Positions 42,941 to 54,339 of a DNA stretch of 64,000 nucleotides are shown here, piece after piece. Origin of the DNA: Tenodera sinensis (taxonomy: Eukaryota; Arthropoda; Insecta; Mantodea; Mantidae); the NCBI GenBank assembly GCA_030765045.1, contig CM060962.1:217641655-217705654 (forward strand), written 5' to 3'. Numbering within the stretch: position 1 is the first letter of the stretch; every line of letters begins with the position of its first letter. A program made the translations under genes and the position numbers. The notes below the pieces were generated by a model. The model was given only the letters and a program-made list of their open reading frames with translations. It made no database searches and was not told where the DNA came from.

Positions 42941-43425
42941 GGAATATTTCAACGAAATTTTCACCAACTAATAGTTAAATGATTCACTCAAAAAGTTGCA
43001 CACATATCCAGGACCAATGACAATACAGTCATGTTATAACTTTGTCCTAAGGTCCTGAACAGGATCATCAGGATAAACAAAATTAATTAGCTAAATTTAT
43101 CAATGTAACAGAATATTTCAACGTAATTTTTACCAACTTACAGTCATCTGATTGACTTAAAAATTTGCACACATGGCAAGGACCGATCACAATACAATAG
43201 TACCTTAACTTTATCCTAAGGTCTTTACTAGGCTAATCAGGATAAACAAAATTAATTAGCTAAATTTATCAATTGAATGGATTGTTTCAACGTAATTTTC
43301 ACCCACTTACAGTTGTCTGATTGACTTGACAATTTGCACACATTTCAAGCATCGATGATAATACAATAATATCATAATTTTATCCTAAGATCCTGACAAG
43401 GATCATCAGGATAAACAAAATTATC
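42941..43425. repeat. Satellite array, ~170-bp unit, three more copies
   Basis: Starts at about 42941, 43110 and 43279 (spacing 169), with the same blocks as the array at 40442-41425. The last copy is cut near 43425. Confidence 0.88.
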
Positions 43426-43732
43426 TTTGTTATAAAAGCATGTCTTTTTAGTTTTTTGAAGCTATAATTTATTCCTTTGTGGTTGCTTTTTGTTCCTTTC
43501 CCTCCTCTGACTACTAGTATTAGTACTTCAATAGAAATATTCTTTGACAAGATATGATCATGCCTTTACTATCACCTGATATTATGCTTGGACCTAAGTA
43601 TTCAGATGCACACCAATTTGATGGCACATATGATGTAAGCAGTACCTAGATGTAGTGTCTGTTAGATCAGTACTGTGCTGGCAAGTCCTGTACACATACA
43701 GCATTAGGGTATGTAGTTGCAGCATTTAAATC
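43426..43732. other. Non-coding stretch, nothing recognised
   Basis: No frame or repeat that I can place; it precedes the Tc1-like remnant. Confidence 0.45.
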
Positions 43733-44022
43733 GCAGTAGGGTGCAAAGGTCTGGAAATTATGACTGAGGAAAGCAAACCTTTATAACCATGGAAAAACAT
43801 TTGTAGAAATACCTTTTGCTGCTAAAAGAAGCCATAAAATAGTATTCAGGATTGTAAACAACTACAAGAAAAGAAAAACAGTCATCAACAATGCAAGACA
43901 AGGATGTCCATGCAAGCTTAGCCCTAGGGATAGGAAGATAATTGTCAGAATGGTGCAGAAAGATCCATGAATTTCAACATCCAAAATCACAGCCCGCTTA
44001 AGAGAAAAACCTAAGAAAGATG
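43733..44022 (+). pseudogene. Tc1/mariner-type transposase N-terminal remnant
   Basis: CAGTAGGGTGCAAAGGTCTGG at 43733 resembles a Tc1-like terminal repeat. The frame then gives HGKTFVEIPFAAKRS, VFRIVNNYKKRKTV, then ARQGCPCKLSPRDRKIIVRM and a TSKITARLREK block. This is the paired helix-turn-helix DNA-binding part of Tc1-like transposases (GRP..KLSPRD..I..). A TGA lies near 43967. The DDE domain is missing. Confidence 0.6.
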
Positions 44023-44034
44023 GTGCCCCTCAAA

Positions 44035-45092
44035 ATCCAACCTCTGTGGTCCTCGTCCTAAGGGATGGACAACAGGAAGTAGGGAAGTGTCTGATAGGGC
44101 GAAGTATCGTGGGGACTTCAGTGTGCCCTGGGACAGCTACGGCAACCATGTAAGCCTTTGAGGAACCCTGAAAGTCTGTTTAAGAGGCTCTGGTAAACCA
44201 AGCCAGGTTGCATACTTTGAGGGCTTCATGGCCAAAGGGAAGTTTGGTCTCTAGTATACAAAACCCAAGCCAAGGTGGAGCAGCATATGCCGATGGCTGC
44301 CTGGACAAGGGGGAGCTTGGTCACTAATATGCAAACTCCGAATACCAGGTGCCTTCCGGGTTCAATTAGGCTTCCTGCAGCCTGGGAAACTGCAGGTGAC
44401 AGAGATAATTCCCAAGTTTCACATGGGACAAGATTGAATCAAAAGAATTAGAAAAAAGGGATGTGCCCTCATTCACATCAAACTTAGAGGCACAACCAGT
44501 GCCTCAACATGCCAACAAAGAAGAGCTTATGGTAGAGGAGCAGCTGAAACACCCATCCAAAGAGCTAAGTGGTGAAAACAAAGGAAAATCACTGGAGAAG
44601 AGAATGTCTCCAGGTTTAGAGGAATCTTTAAAAAAGCCCCAACTCAAATACCAGAATATAAAACTGGAGGAGCTGCAAGAAAGCACTTCAAGTGGTTATT
44701 GAAACATAGCCACAATGTAGAGGAAGCTCAAATCATGGCTTTGGAGCCAATCAAGGGAAAAGAGGCCAGTACAAAAAGGGTACTTGATCTGAAGGTTCTA
44801 CACCAGAGAAGAAGCCCAAAAAGGCCAAATAAAGTAGAGGTGATGGAGAGGCTGGCAGACAGCAGGAGATACCTTCGGGCTCCCTGCATGAACATACAAG
44901 CAAATAGCTAGTTGTGTTCATGAGGGTATACTAGCTGCCAACTTTCCTCACACCATGGTAACCATGGAACAGTTGGAAGCTATTCAAGATTCAATCTTGA
45001 ATAAAATTTTGGAACAGTAGGAAGGGGACCTAACACCCAAGTTCCTCAATTGCAGTTTCAAATCATGATGAGTGGTTCTTGCCTGTGATGGA
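44035..45092 (+). mobile_element. LINE-C (R1/LOA-like) segment 1: 5' UTR and ORF1
   Basis: The 5' UTR has an imperfect duplication about 75 bp apart (GGGAAGTTTGGTCTCTAGTA near 44240 and GGGGAGCTTGGTCACTAATA near 44311). A charged frame at 44463-44699 (Lys/Glu/Ser-rich, EESLKKPQLKYQNIKLEELQ) and the next one to 44911 probably belong to a gag-like ORF1. No zinc knuckle is visible. It is cut by a family B solo LTR at 45093. The assignment as LINE comes from the endonuclease that follows in segments 2 and 3. Confidence 0.5.
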
Positions 45093-45872
45093 TGATACCG
45101 AAATTTAGATTTCCAATCGAATGGGCTTGATAAAGACACGTTTTAATTTAATTGCCGGATATGAGATTTGCGATAAGTGTTAAGTAATAACATAAATAGA
45201 TGATAGAGCAGGAAGTGTTGTAAGGTGAGCAAGATATGAGTAAATAATAGTCGTTAAATTTGTAGGATAAACACATTATTGGTTTGAAATTAACGAGTCA
45301 TGACGTCATACTACATAGTTTAAATACACGTTTGAAAGTCAAGTCTACCAACCTTAAAAGTCGCGCGATATATTTAATAAAATATAAAGTAAACATCGTT
45401 TAATCCTAAAAAGGTAATTATATATTCGAAATTCATAAAAGAACATGTTATAATAGAAAGGGACATTTCTAAATTGCGGGAAAAGGAAATAGCATTTTGG
45501 ATACGAGGCTTTCTTGGATGACGTCATGACATTCAAAATTGGAGAGAGAACGGTTTCTTAGCGTAGGTACGCGAGAAAGCGTCTGGTCACTACCCAGACC
45601 AGTACTGCACGTTGTGGAGTGCAGACGTGAGTGCGATTCTTCTGCGTGTAGCAGATCGGCATAGCTCCCGCAAGTATCTAAGATGCAATAAATAGTATGC
45701 AAAGGTTTTCTTGGGTTGTCTATCACACCTACGCAGACCCGAGATAAAATAAAGAGATCTCAAGCTGAGCTAGCGGGAAAGAACCAAATCAACGGGCGAC
45801 AACGAGAACCGAACAACGACTTCAGCTTCAAATGGTGATCCAACCACGAGGACACAACGACTTTCCGCCTCA
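45093..45872 (+). mobile_element. Solo LTR of Gypsy family B
   Basis: 780 bp, TGATACCG to CCGCCTCA, flanked by TGGA at 45089-45092 and 45873-45876. It is a third LTR subtype, between B1 and B2 in sequence. TGACGTCA palindromes at 45301 and 45519 are kept. No internal sequence remains. Confidence 0.9.
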
Positions 45873-46665
45873 TGGAGATGACAGTTTACCAAATTGCAGG
45901 AGGACTTAAGCCATGGAGCGGGGGGGGGGGGGGGGGTGGGGACTAACCTAAAGACCATGGAGGAAAATCGAATTCCTCACACTGTGGTCTTGGTGAAGGA
46001 CAAAATCCTGGACTTCATTATTGCACAAAATGAACTTAAGGTTAAGGAATGCTTAGAAGGGCTATCTGGGGGAATGCAATTCAGCTCACCTTTTCTCCAT
46101 CTTTCAACTGAAAAGCTTTTGACCAAGTACAGCTTAGGCCAAAAATCCAGTGAAGTAGTGACTAAGGGTGCTTCTTGAAAGAAATGGACTGAAAAGCCTT
46201 TGGTAAGCACCTCTGAGGATTCTGTAGCAAAGGCTCCATCATCAACAGAGAAAATGCTCAAGTTGGACATCCTGGAACAGGTAATGAAAACTGAAACAAA
46301 GGCTATAGCTGAAAAGCCTTCAACCAGTAAAGCTGTCTCCACTATTCAAAAGACCTTATGGCCAAAAGAGCAGAAGAAGAGAAGCAAAAGAAGTGGAGAG
46401 AAGCATCAAGGGGGTAAGTAGCCCCATTTGCTAATATGCCAGTAGAAAACATAGGAATATCAGGTGTGTCCAAATAAACTTTGAGCATTCCAAATAAGCC
46501 TCAAAGGTGCTTAGCTGGAGTTTTGTCCAGGAACACCTAGATATAGCCTTTATACAGGACTATAAGGCCTAAGGTTATAAGTTATATAGGTTATAGGCCT
46601 ATAGGTCTATAAGGCCTAGGTTAAGGGACTCCCAACAGCCACATGTATGACAAGTTATTATATAG
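45873..46665 (+). mobile_element. LINE-C segment 2: ORF1 end and start of endonuclease
   Basis: ORF1 continues (45894-46178, with HTVVLVKDKILDFIIAQNE, then a Lys-rich end to 46421), interrupted by a 17-G run at 45920-45936. From about 46468 another frame reads VQINFEHSK, a SFVQEHLDIAFIQD block and, after a degenerate stretch, GLGLRDS. This is the N-terminal signature of an AP endonuclease of R1/LOA-type LINEs (INLQHS... DIALIQE). Cut at 46665 by a solo LTR. Confidence 0.6.
45920..45936 (+). repeat. Run of 17 G
   Basis: Uninterrupted G17 inside LINE-C ORF1, followed by TGGGG. It could form a quadruplex and is a likely spot for assembly error. Confidence 0.9.
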
Positions 46666-47394
46666 TGGTGCTGTTTTTATAATTATTTCGAAGGTGATGT
46701 TGATGAGCTTTTGACTCTTTCGTTATCTTGGGTCATGGTACTGGATGGAATGAACATACAGTCGGGGTTAACTTTAGTGAAATATTTTATTTGCACCTTC
46801 TTGTTCACAGTATTTAAATTGTATCACAGTAGTAAGTCTTTTATTTCAGTGGATCGACTTCCCTAGCATCACCGAGATTTAATGTCTGAAAATTTAGCGA
46901 TATTTCGCTAAATGTGTTTTCTATCACTTTACACTTCATCTATTTTACGTCCTCTAACGGTCTTTAAACACTTAGTAAATTTACTTTCACTATTTTATGT
47001 TGCGCACACATAAAAATGCGTCCATCTATACCAAAGACACAGACGCTAATCCCAAATTCATTTGGTTGCAAGTCTAGCATTCCGACTGCCATGTGTACAT
47101 CCGCGTATGCGTTCATCAAATAGTTCCTGCATTGTTAGGGAAGCGATCCTTAGCCATTCTCCCTTCGCTTTCAATATTGAACACATATAATTCTTTTATT
47201 TATACATATATATTAAAATTAAATATGGAAATATTTATGACCTCTTTAAACAAACTTAATTGTTTGTAACAATGAACATTAGTAACACGTTTTCATCATT
47301 TAACCAACTCATACCAACATCAAAAACAAATTACACTCTTAACAAATATTCACAGAAACAATTTTCTTTTGGGGTCTTACAATATCCTGTCTCA
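46666..47394 (-). mobile_element. Solo LTR of Gypsy family A inside the LINE-C endonuclease
   Basis: 729 bp, TGGTGCTG to CTGTCTCA on the plus strand, flanked by ATAG at 46662-46665 and 47395-47398. Same long LTR subtype as 34122-34916. Removing it rejoins the endonuclease between a DKLLYS block and an IDHESPRAAL block. Confidence 0.9.
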
Positions 47395-47735
47395 ATAGTA
47401 TTGACCATGAAAGTCCTAGGGCTGCACTTTCTTTTAGCAAAAGTATTAAATTTCTCCCTATTCCAGGATTTATCTCTAGAGATATAATTACAGCAGTGGT
47501 AGAGGTACAAATATTTAGGGGTTATCAAGAGGTAATTATTGCCTCGTCCTACTTCCCAAGTGACTGGGACTGTATACCTCCTCCCTTAAAAAGCTTATTA
47601 AACACTGCAAAAGAAGATCAAAACATTTCACCTCTTGTGATGGCAATGCCCACCACACAGTATGAGGAAGTAGAGACATCAATACTAGAGGTGAGTCTCT
47701 CTTAAACCATTTGTTAAATAATAACAGTGACACTG
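47395..47735 (+). pseudogene. LINE-C segment 3: rest of the endonuclease
   Basis: The frame gives PRAALSFSKS, then SRDIITAVVEVQ, EVIIASSYFPSDWDCIPPPLK and, after a shift, SCDGNAHHTV with a stop, then INTRGESLLNHLLNNN. The CDGNAHH block corresponds to the GDFNAHH metal-binding site of AP-type LINE endonucleases. The sequence ends at a SINE near 47736, so RT is missing. Dead. Confidence 0.7.
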
Positions 47736-47917
47736 ATGATACATGGAATGATGATGGAGCACTGGTGGAATGAGATGGTGGGGGATACCAGAGAACCCAG
47801 ATGAAACCATCCCAGCACCGCTTCGTCCACCACAAATCCCACATATGGCTGCCTGGTATTGAACCCTGGCTGCTTTGGTGAGAAGTGAATGGTCTAACCA
47901 CTCGGCTACGGTGCAGC
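47736..47917 (-). mobile_element. tRNA-derived SINE (minus strand), second family
   Basis: Minus strand from 47917: GCTGCACCGTAGCCGAGTGG contains an A box, and GGTTCAATACC (47855-47865) a B box, at tRNA-like spacing. A body of about 110 bp follows (GGGATTTGTGGTGGACGAAG, then a CCCACCATCTCATTCCACC block). It differs from the SINE at 2515-2668. Its 3' end abuts LINE-C near 47736. Confidence 0.65.
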
Positions 47918-48803
47918 AAATCTTAGTTTATACGGTACATATAATTACACTGTACGCATTTTACACTAACACAATTATGCATTGTGTTAAATTAGTAAGC
48001 TTTGTTTGGCGGCATAATTCACAATATTTTTTTCCTCCATGTATTGATTATAACAAGATGGAGATGAATACTCTTAATCCATACACACTTACCTTGTTTA
48101 TCGTACTTATAACTTCATTAACATGCAGAATATCTTCTTCTGTGTGCATGTCTTGTTACTTTGGGAAATTCTTAGCAATGCAGTGGACAAGGTCCATGTT
48201 AGGCGTAACAAAAGTAATATTCCAGTGCCACTCTTTGAAGAAAATTTTTAGCTCAACTTTCAAAAATAATAAATAAATAGATGAAGAAAGAAAAACTATG
48301 AAATACTTTCAGGAGGCATACTTTCCCTCTGCGTTAAACCCAAATCCATGGTATTTCATGCTTCTACTGTACTTAAGCTGCCTCTATTATATTCAATGGA
48401 ATAAGACTGTTCCCAGCTTTGAGGTTTATTCATCTAAATAGTTCAAAAGCTATAGCTACCAAGATCAGATGAAATAATACTAACCTGCTTCATGAAACTA
48501 TATCTATAGCAAAACATATGTACAAAAAATGGTCCAGATGCAGGGGCTACTTAACATTACAATTTGTTACTATTCAGTATCAGAGAGCATGTGTTAATAG
48601 CATGCATGATGATGTAACATTAGATTCAGCGACTGTGACAATCCCAGCATTTTGATGTCAGAATTATTTATTCTTTAAGGTGCTTAAGTTGTGGAAATGA
48701 ACAGAAACAAATAACCAAACCTTTACCATTGAAGAATAAAGCAAGCACTCCAAGAAAACGTATAAAGAAAAGAATTTCCACAATCAGTGAACTCAACAAT
48801 CAC
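47918..48803. other. Non-coding; possibly intron downstream of the pseudogene exon
   Basis: No frame with recognisable similarity. A donor-like GTGATTG at 48797-48803 (minus strand) marks the end of the exon at 48804-50154, so at least part of this would be intron. Confidence 0.4.
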
Positions 48804-50154
48804 CTGAGAGGACTGAAATTGTAAGAGCTTACTTTTGATGTCCTCTTCTGCGGAGGAGCTCAGCTGCTTCATGTCAGTCTGGAATACACCAAGGTGAGGA
48901 TGTTTCTCAGGTGGCCCACCTAAGCGCAGATCTACATTTCCCGTTGAAACCACAGGAGGAATTTCTAAGCTCCGAGACTCTGGACGCCGACTTCTTCCCA
49001 TGTAGTTGCGACCCTTCATTGATGCTTTTACATCCTTAAACACACTAGATTTGCTAGGAGAGGAAGGGAGAGGTTCATCTCTCTTTTTACTATGAGTACT
49101 TGTGACAGGTTGTGGGGGAGGTGTAGGGGAATGTCCAGAATTTGATTCAGAATCAACAAACATGTCATATTTACTAGATGGGTGAGAATGCTCTCACTCA
49201 TTTTTGTCTCGACTTCATTTCTTGTCCCCTGAAGAGAAAGTTTTCCCTTTCTCTTTATTACTCCCACCCACACATTCTGTACTACTTTTGCTACTCCCTT
49301 TCTTTCTATCAGGTGCTGAACTTCCTGCTCGTACAGGAGATGACTTAGATTTATGGTTTTCGAATTTAACAGGAGAGGCACTTTTACTAACTGTTTCTGA
49401 ACTAACGTCCTTTTCTTTAATATTAGCAACATCTTCCTTCTTTTCTGCAACTTTAACAGGAGGGCTATCAGTAAGGTTAGCTTTTATTATTTTAGGAGAT
49501 GTTGTGCTTCATGAAGATTTTGAACTATTATTACTACTATTGTTTCCACTTTCCTTTTTACTGTTCTTTGATTTGTGGAAGGAAGATTAATTAGAGTACA
49601 GGAAACTAGGAGGCTTCTCACCATTGCTGGTAAGGGATGGGTTTGCAGGTTTAGGTAAGGACCTCTGCCGGCAGGTTTACTCCCACCTTTTCCACTATTC
49701 TCATTAATGCCAGCAAGTGCACTCTGCCCTTTCACATTACAATTGCTTAAGCCATGAACTCTATTACTTATCAAACGAGGGTCTTTCTTACTTATTCCTC
49801 TGGTTTCTTTATTCACAACCAAGATTAATTGTGATCTGAGGTTTGGGTTTTGCAGTCTCTAATTTAACTGTTTCAAAGACAGATTCAGGTTCTTGAATTT
49901 CCTCTAATTGAGGAGAACAAGATGCAATATTTGCAGGTTCAATGGAAGGCAGTACTTGCAGAGATGCCAGACGAGGATCTCGTGACCGAACTGTAGGTGC
50001 AGTAGTTATAGTTGATGTAGCAACTGGCCGAGCACTTGGGATGACTGCTGATGACACTGTTGGAGCTTTCTGAGATGCCACTGTCACTGTAGCATCTCCT
50101 CTAACTTTACTGCTTCCTCCTAGTGTCACTCTAAGGCTCGGCAACTGCTGCACT
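48804..50154 (-). pseudogene. Decayed exon of a DPRL-motif RNA-processing protein (Pcf11- or ZC3H4-like)
   Basis: Minus strand: an acceptor TACTGTTTCTAG precedes 50154 and a donor CAG/GTGATT follows 48804, so it is genomic and not a retrocopy. Across the exon a hydrophilic Ser/Lys/Pro-rich protein can be followed: RSRDPRLASLQ, then ISKKDPRLISN, then long SK-rich stretches, PPPQPVTSTHSKKRDEP, then GNVDLRLGGPPEKHPHLG. DPRL repeats with such linkers occur in Pcf11 and ZC3H4/su(sable)-type nuclear proteins; I cannot decide which. Two frameshifts (about 49815 and 49690) and four in-frame stops (49587, 49509, 49215, 49194) break it. Confidence 0.55.
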
Positions 50155-51475
50155 CTAGAAACAGTAACATAAAACTACATCATCTTCAAGCAATGGACAT
50201 ATTTATAGCCTCATGGTTGTTTCCTTATGTGATTATTTCTATTTATATACTTCTCTGTCATGTAAACCATGACAAGAGCTGCAGCTAGGAGAATCTGTTC
50301 ACATTCAGTCACCAATGCAAAACACTTTAAGGTTCACCAACAAAACATACAGTATATAAAATGTATATCTACAAAAGTTTTACAAACTGTTATTCTGCTT
50401 TGCAATCTTCTACTGAATAGAGGGCATTTTTGACTAGATATTTTTTAATTTTCTTTTACATTTACCCTTTTCAATTACTGTTTTGGATATATAGGTCTTT
50501 TACATTACTCTTGATACATTTACTTCCAAGGGAACATCTTAATCTACTTCTAAAATAGTTTTATTTATTTCTAATGTTGTGATCATGCACGTTCACATTT
50601 TTTTCCTCTTTATGGGTCCTTATTACATATTTAAGACGTTCATGTACGTACAAACAGGGAAACTAATAAATTGTTTTAAATGGATTGTTCCAAGAATTTC
50701 TTTGTATTTTCTTGATTCTTATCACTCTTTTCTGCAATATAAACATTTTCAATAAATACATCTTTCCTGATCATCATAAAATGAACTGTAATTTAAGTGT
50801 GAATGATAAATGCACAGTATACTTGCATTACTTTTCACTAATTTTGTTGGAAGTTTTGTATACGGTGATGTGTGCACATTTAAAGAAAGGTGAGTGAGTT
50901 TATTGACATTGCATCACTTACAGATGTAAAATTGGACATTTTGAGAGCTGTTGCTCCCATCATCAACTCCATCTCAACTGCTGGAGTGTGGCATCCCTTG
51001 TGTTGGAGACTCGCACTAATATTGTCCTTGTGTCTTTTCAATGAATTTCTTGCTGAGGTTGTTGCTTGGAGGTAACTCAATATTAAAAACCTGACCTTTG
51101 TTTTTCAAAATGAAAGCTTGGGTTTTTTTAGTTAGCTTTACTTTTACTTTTGACTTTTTAAGGTCTAACTGTGTCTTTGAATTTTATATGCCAATTTTTG
51201 CCTTTGTTGTATCATATACATTTCCTGCTTATTGTAAACATAATTGTATTTCTTCCAGCCACTCAGAGCTTGAACCCTTGATCCTGACCTCACATCTGGG
51301 TTTCTATGTTGCAAAATGGGAAACTTCTTGTTTTACTCCTGAAATAAATCTTTTAACACCAGTTTCGCAGAAACATTAAAATGAATTGTTAATTTCATGT
51401 TAAATTGTAAATAAACATTCATTTCACAAGTAAATATTGCAATAAATTTTTTCATTTTGTGATAAAACATAAATA
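50155..51475. other. Non-coding stretch, nothing firmly recognised
   Basis: Pyrimidine-rich sequence just above 50154 fits the intron end of the pseudogene. Frames at 50880-51080 are open on both strands but match no family that I know. T-rich sequence fills the rest. Confidence 0.4.
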
Positions 51476-52110
51476 CTAGAAACAGCATAAACCAAGCTTG
51501 TGGGCTGTGGTCTGCTGGGCTCCTTCTCAGACATTTTGTTTGTAACTGTGGTGGACATGTTCATTGGTGGCGGGGTTGGGGTGTCCTGGTGGAGATTTTA
51601 ATGGTCACTGTGCTGGTTGCTCCATGGGCTGCAGTATTTGTATCCGTAGCTGGAGGGGGGTCTGTTGTGATTGGTCCGGGTGGTCAATGGGCTGGACATG
51701 TGCTGGCGGTGTGCTATGGTCTGCTGGCATCTGATTGCTTGGGTGGAGTTCTTGACTTTGACTTTTGTCGGTGCTGTTTGCCATGTTCTGTTGAGTTTGA
51801 GCCCTTCTTCTTTGCCATTGATGTTGTTTTGATGCTTCTGTGTTTCAGTGGCTTCACAGAGTGGGCAGGAGTGGTGTTGGGATGTAGATGCGGAATGTCT
51901 GTGTTTTTATACTGAATGATGTGTTCCCCTTCTTCTTTGGCATGTTTTTGCAATTGCTGATTTTTCTGCCTGGCCCATATGGCGGTTTCTTCTAGGTTCT
52001 TCAATACAAGTTTTTGTGCTGCATTGTGTGGTCCCAATGTTGACTTTGCCACATAAGAACGGTATTCTATATACTCAAACGCCACAACATTGACACAATT
52101 TTCAAATCCA
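51476..52110 (-). mobile_element. Penelope-like 3' end, left arm of an inverted pair
   Basis: Minus strand: YRIPFLCGKVNIGTT (GIY-YIG core), then KEEGEHIIQYKNTDIPHLHP and an MAKKKGSNSTEHGKQ region, running out to TTTCTAGTATT near 51476. Same family as the right arm and related to 23330-23760. The RT is absent. Frameshifts break it. Confidence 0.65.
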
Positions 52111-52790
52111 TGAAACATACCTGCAAAATACTCTGATCAGCCAAAGACCCCAGGGATCCTCTATCCACAGTGGGAGTATATAGAATGGCATATTCACCTG
52201 GCGTGGTTTGCATTGGGACCATACAGCATGGCATGGGAACTCGTATTGAGGAGCACAGAGGAGACTGCCGTATGGGTCGGACAGAGGAATTAGCAATTGC
52301 AAAACCATGCCATAGAAGAAGAAGAGGAACACATCATCCAGCATGAGAGCACAGACGTTCTGGCATCTACATCCCAGTACTATTCTTGTTTGTTCCGTGA
52401 GGCCATTGAAGTGTGGAGGCATCGGATCAGCATCAATGGCAAAGAGGAGGGTCTCAAACTCAACAGAGTGTGGCAGGCAGCACTGACGAAGGTTAGGGTC
52501 AACAACTTCACCCAAGTCAATTGGACACCAGCAGACAGTAGCACACCACCAGCAGGTGTCCAGCCCACTGACCACAGGGACCAATCACAGTGGACGTCCC
52601 CTCCAACCACGGATGTGGATGCTGCAGCCCACGGAGCAACCAGCGCAGCCGCTGCTGGGGTCTCCACTGGGACACTTGGACCTCGCCGCCACTGAGGAAT
52701 GTCTGCCACAGTCGCAGACGAGATGTCTGGGAAGAGAAGGGAGCTGAGTGGACCACAGCCTGCAAGCCCAGTTTGTGCGGTTTCTAGTAT
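52111..52790 (+). mobile_element. Penelope-like 3' end, right arm of an inverted pair
   Basis: Plus strand: GVYRMAYSPGVVCIG and TRIEEHRGDCRMGRT (GIY-YIG), then after a shift HAIEEEEEHIIQHESTDVLA and LKLNRVWQAAL, ending with GAGCTGAGTGGACCACAGCC and TTTCTAGTATT near 52789. Mirror image of 51476-52110, with the 5'-truncated ends meeting near 52110-52150. Dead. Confidence 0.65.
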
Positions 52791-53032
52791 TGACAGCGGC
52801 TGTGAAAGCCTTAGAACTTTGATGAAAACGTAAATAAACACTCTTTTTGCAAGTTGCATTAAAATTCATGAAAATTGCAAAAATAAATTTTGGTAATTTT
52901 CAGACAATTGCAATAGAATTGATTCTGAAACCTTCTTATTATGTATTAACATATTTCGTGTCATTGCGATCCACTAAAAAATTGTGTGCCTAGTGATAAG
53001 AACTGAAATTCTCCAGATAGAAGAAAGTGGTA
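52791..53032. other. Short non-coding stretch
   Basis: AT-rich flank between the Penelope pair and LINE-B, nothing recognised. Confidence 0.5.
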
Positions 53033-53045
53033 ATAACAGAAATGT

Positions 53046-54308
53046 TGTTGTTAGCTAATGCTGGATTTCTGACAATGAAGTCGTTAATCCTCTTGCTCTC
53101 CAATATTTTTCACTGATGGATGGGGCACTAGCAGTGGCCAGGCATATTTGAAGGTGGTCACGGTCCATTTCCTCTTGCAGATCACATAGAGGACAGAGTG
53201 GTGAAGAATATATCCGAATTCTGTTTAAATGTTTTGCCAGACAATCATGTCCTGTAATCAACCTGAAGGTTGCAACTGCTGTTTTTCGAGGATACTCAGG
53301 AATCACTGTTTGAATGTTTGGTAGTTCCCATCTTTTATTCTTTGATTTTTCATAGTAATATTTTGCAATAATTTTTTTGAATTCAGAGTTGACTTATCTT
53401 TTAGCTGCCTAAAATGGTAAATTAACTATAGATTTTTGTACACCGCTGGTACCCTTTTTTGCAAGAAGATCAGCTTTCTCATTACCACTCAGTCCACAGT
53501 GAGCCGGTATCCATTGGAAGACTAGGTGTTTTTGAAGTGCTGTTAGATGGCTAAGCATCTTCCAACATTCTATAATAGTTTGGTTTTTTGGTGACAACTT
53601 GGAAGTAATTGCTATAATTGCTGCCCTGGAATCTGAGAGAATAACTGCTTGCTGAAAATGTGAAATTTTGTACAAAAGATTTTTTGTAGGGCCATTCGAA
53701 TTGCTTCAATTTCTCCATCAAAGTTAGTAGTTCCATAACTTAAAGATTTGTAATAGGAAAAGAGGTGACACGTGACTCCAGCACCTGCTCCATCTTTGTT
53801 TGATATAAATGATCCATCAGTATAAATATGGAGCCACTCATGTTCTGGAAATCTAGTATGGATTGTCTCTAATGCCAATAATTTTAGAACACTAGTTGGA
53901 GTATCACTTTTTTTAACTTCTTCTGTCAGGTGTAAATAATATGTGATGTCTAATGTATGTGTTGGATTGACTTTAGATATGAAGTTTTCCTTTGAATTAG
54001 GAAGGTGTACATCCTTCTTGATGTCTTGAATTTTGGAAAGAAAGCTCTCCTGAGTCTTTAGTGTATGTGTAAAATTTCTCTTGTGCCATGTATTGAATGG
54101 GAGTCTGATCAACTTTTCGTGTTGAATAAGAGCCGCTTTTTCTATTTCATATTCAATGGGATATTGGTTGGTTAGTATTTTCATAGCTGCTATTGGTGTG
54201 GTTTTGATAGCACCTGTAATTAATCTCAGACTTTGGTTTTGAAAGATTTGAATTTTTTTTGTGTTTGCTGTTACAAGAACTTCGCTGCAGTAAGTAAACA
54301 ATGGTTTT

Positions 54309-54339
<31 letters not shown>

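Noticed and set aside
40442..43425. Regularly spaced repeats as a possible CRISPR array
   Set aside because: The unit is ~170 bp, diverged and without unique spacers; there is no cas gene and the context is eukaryotic.
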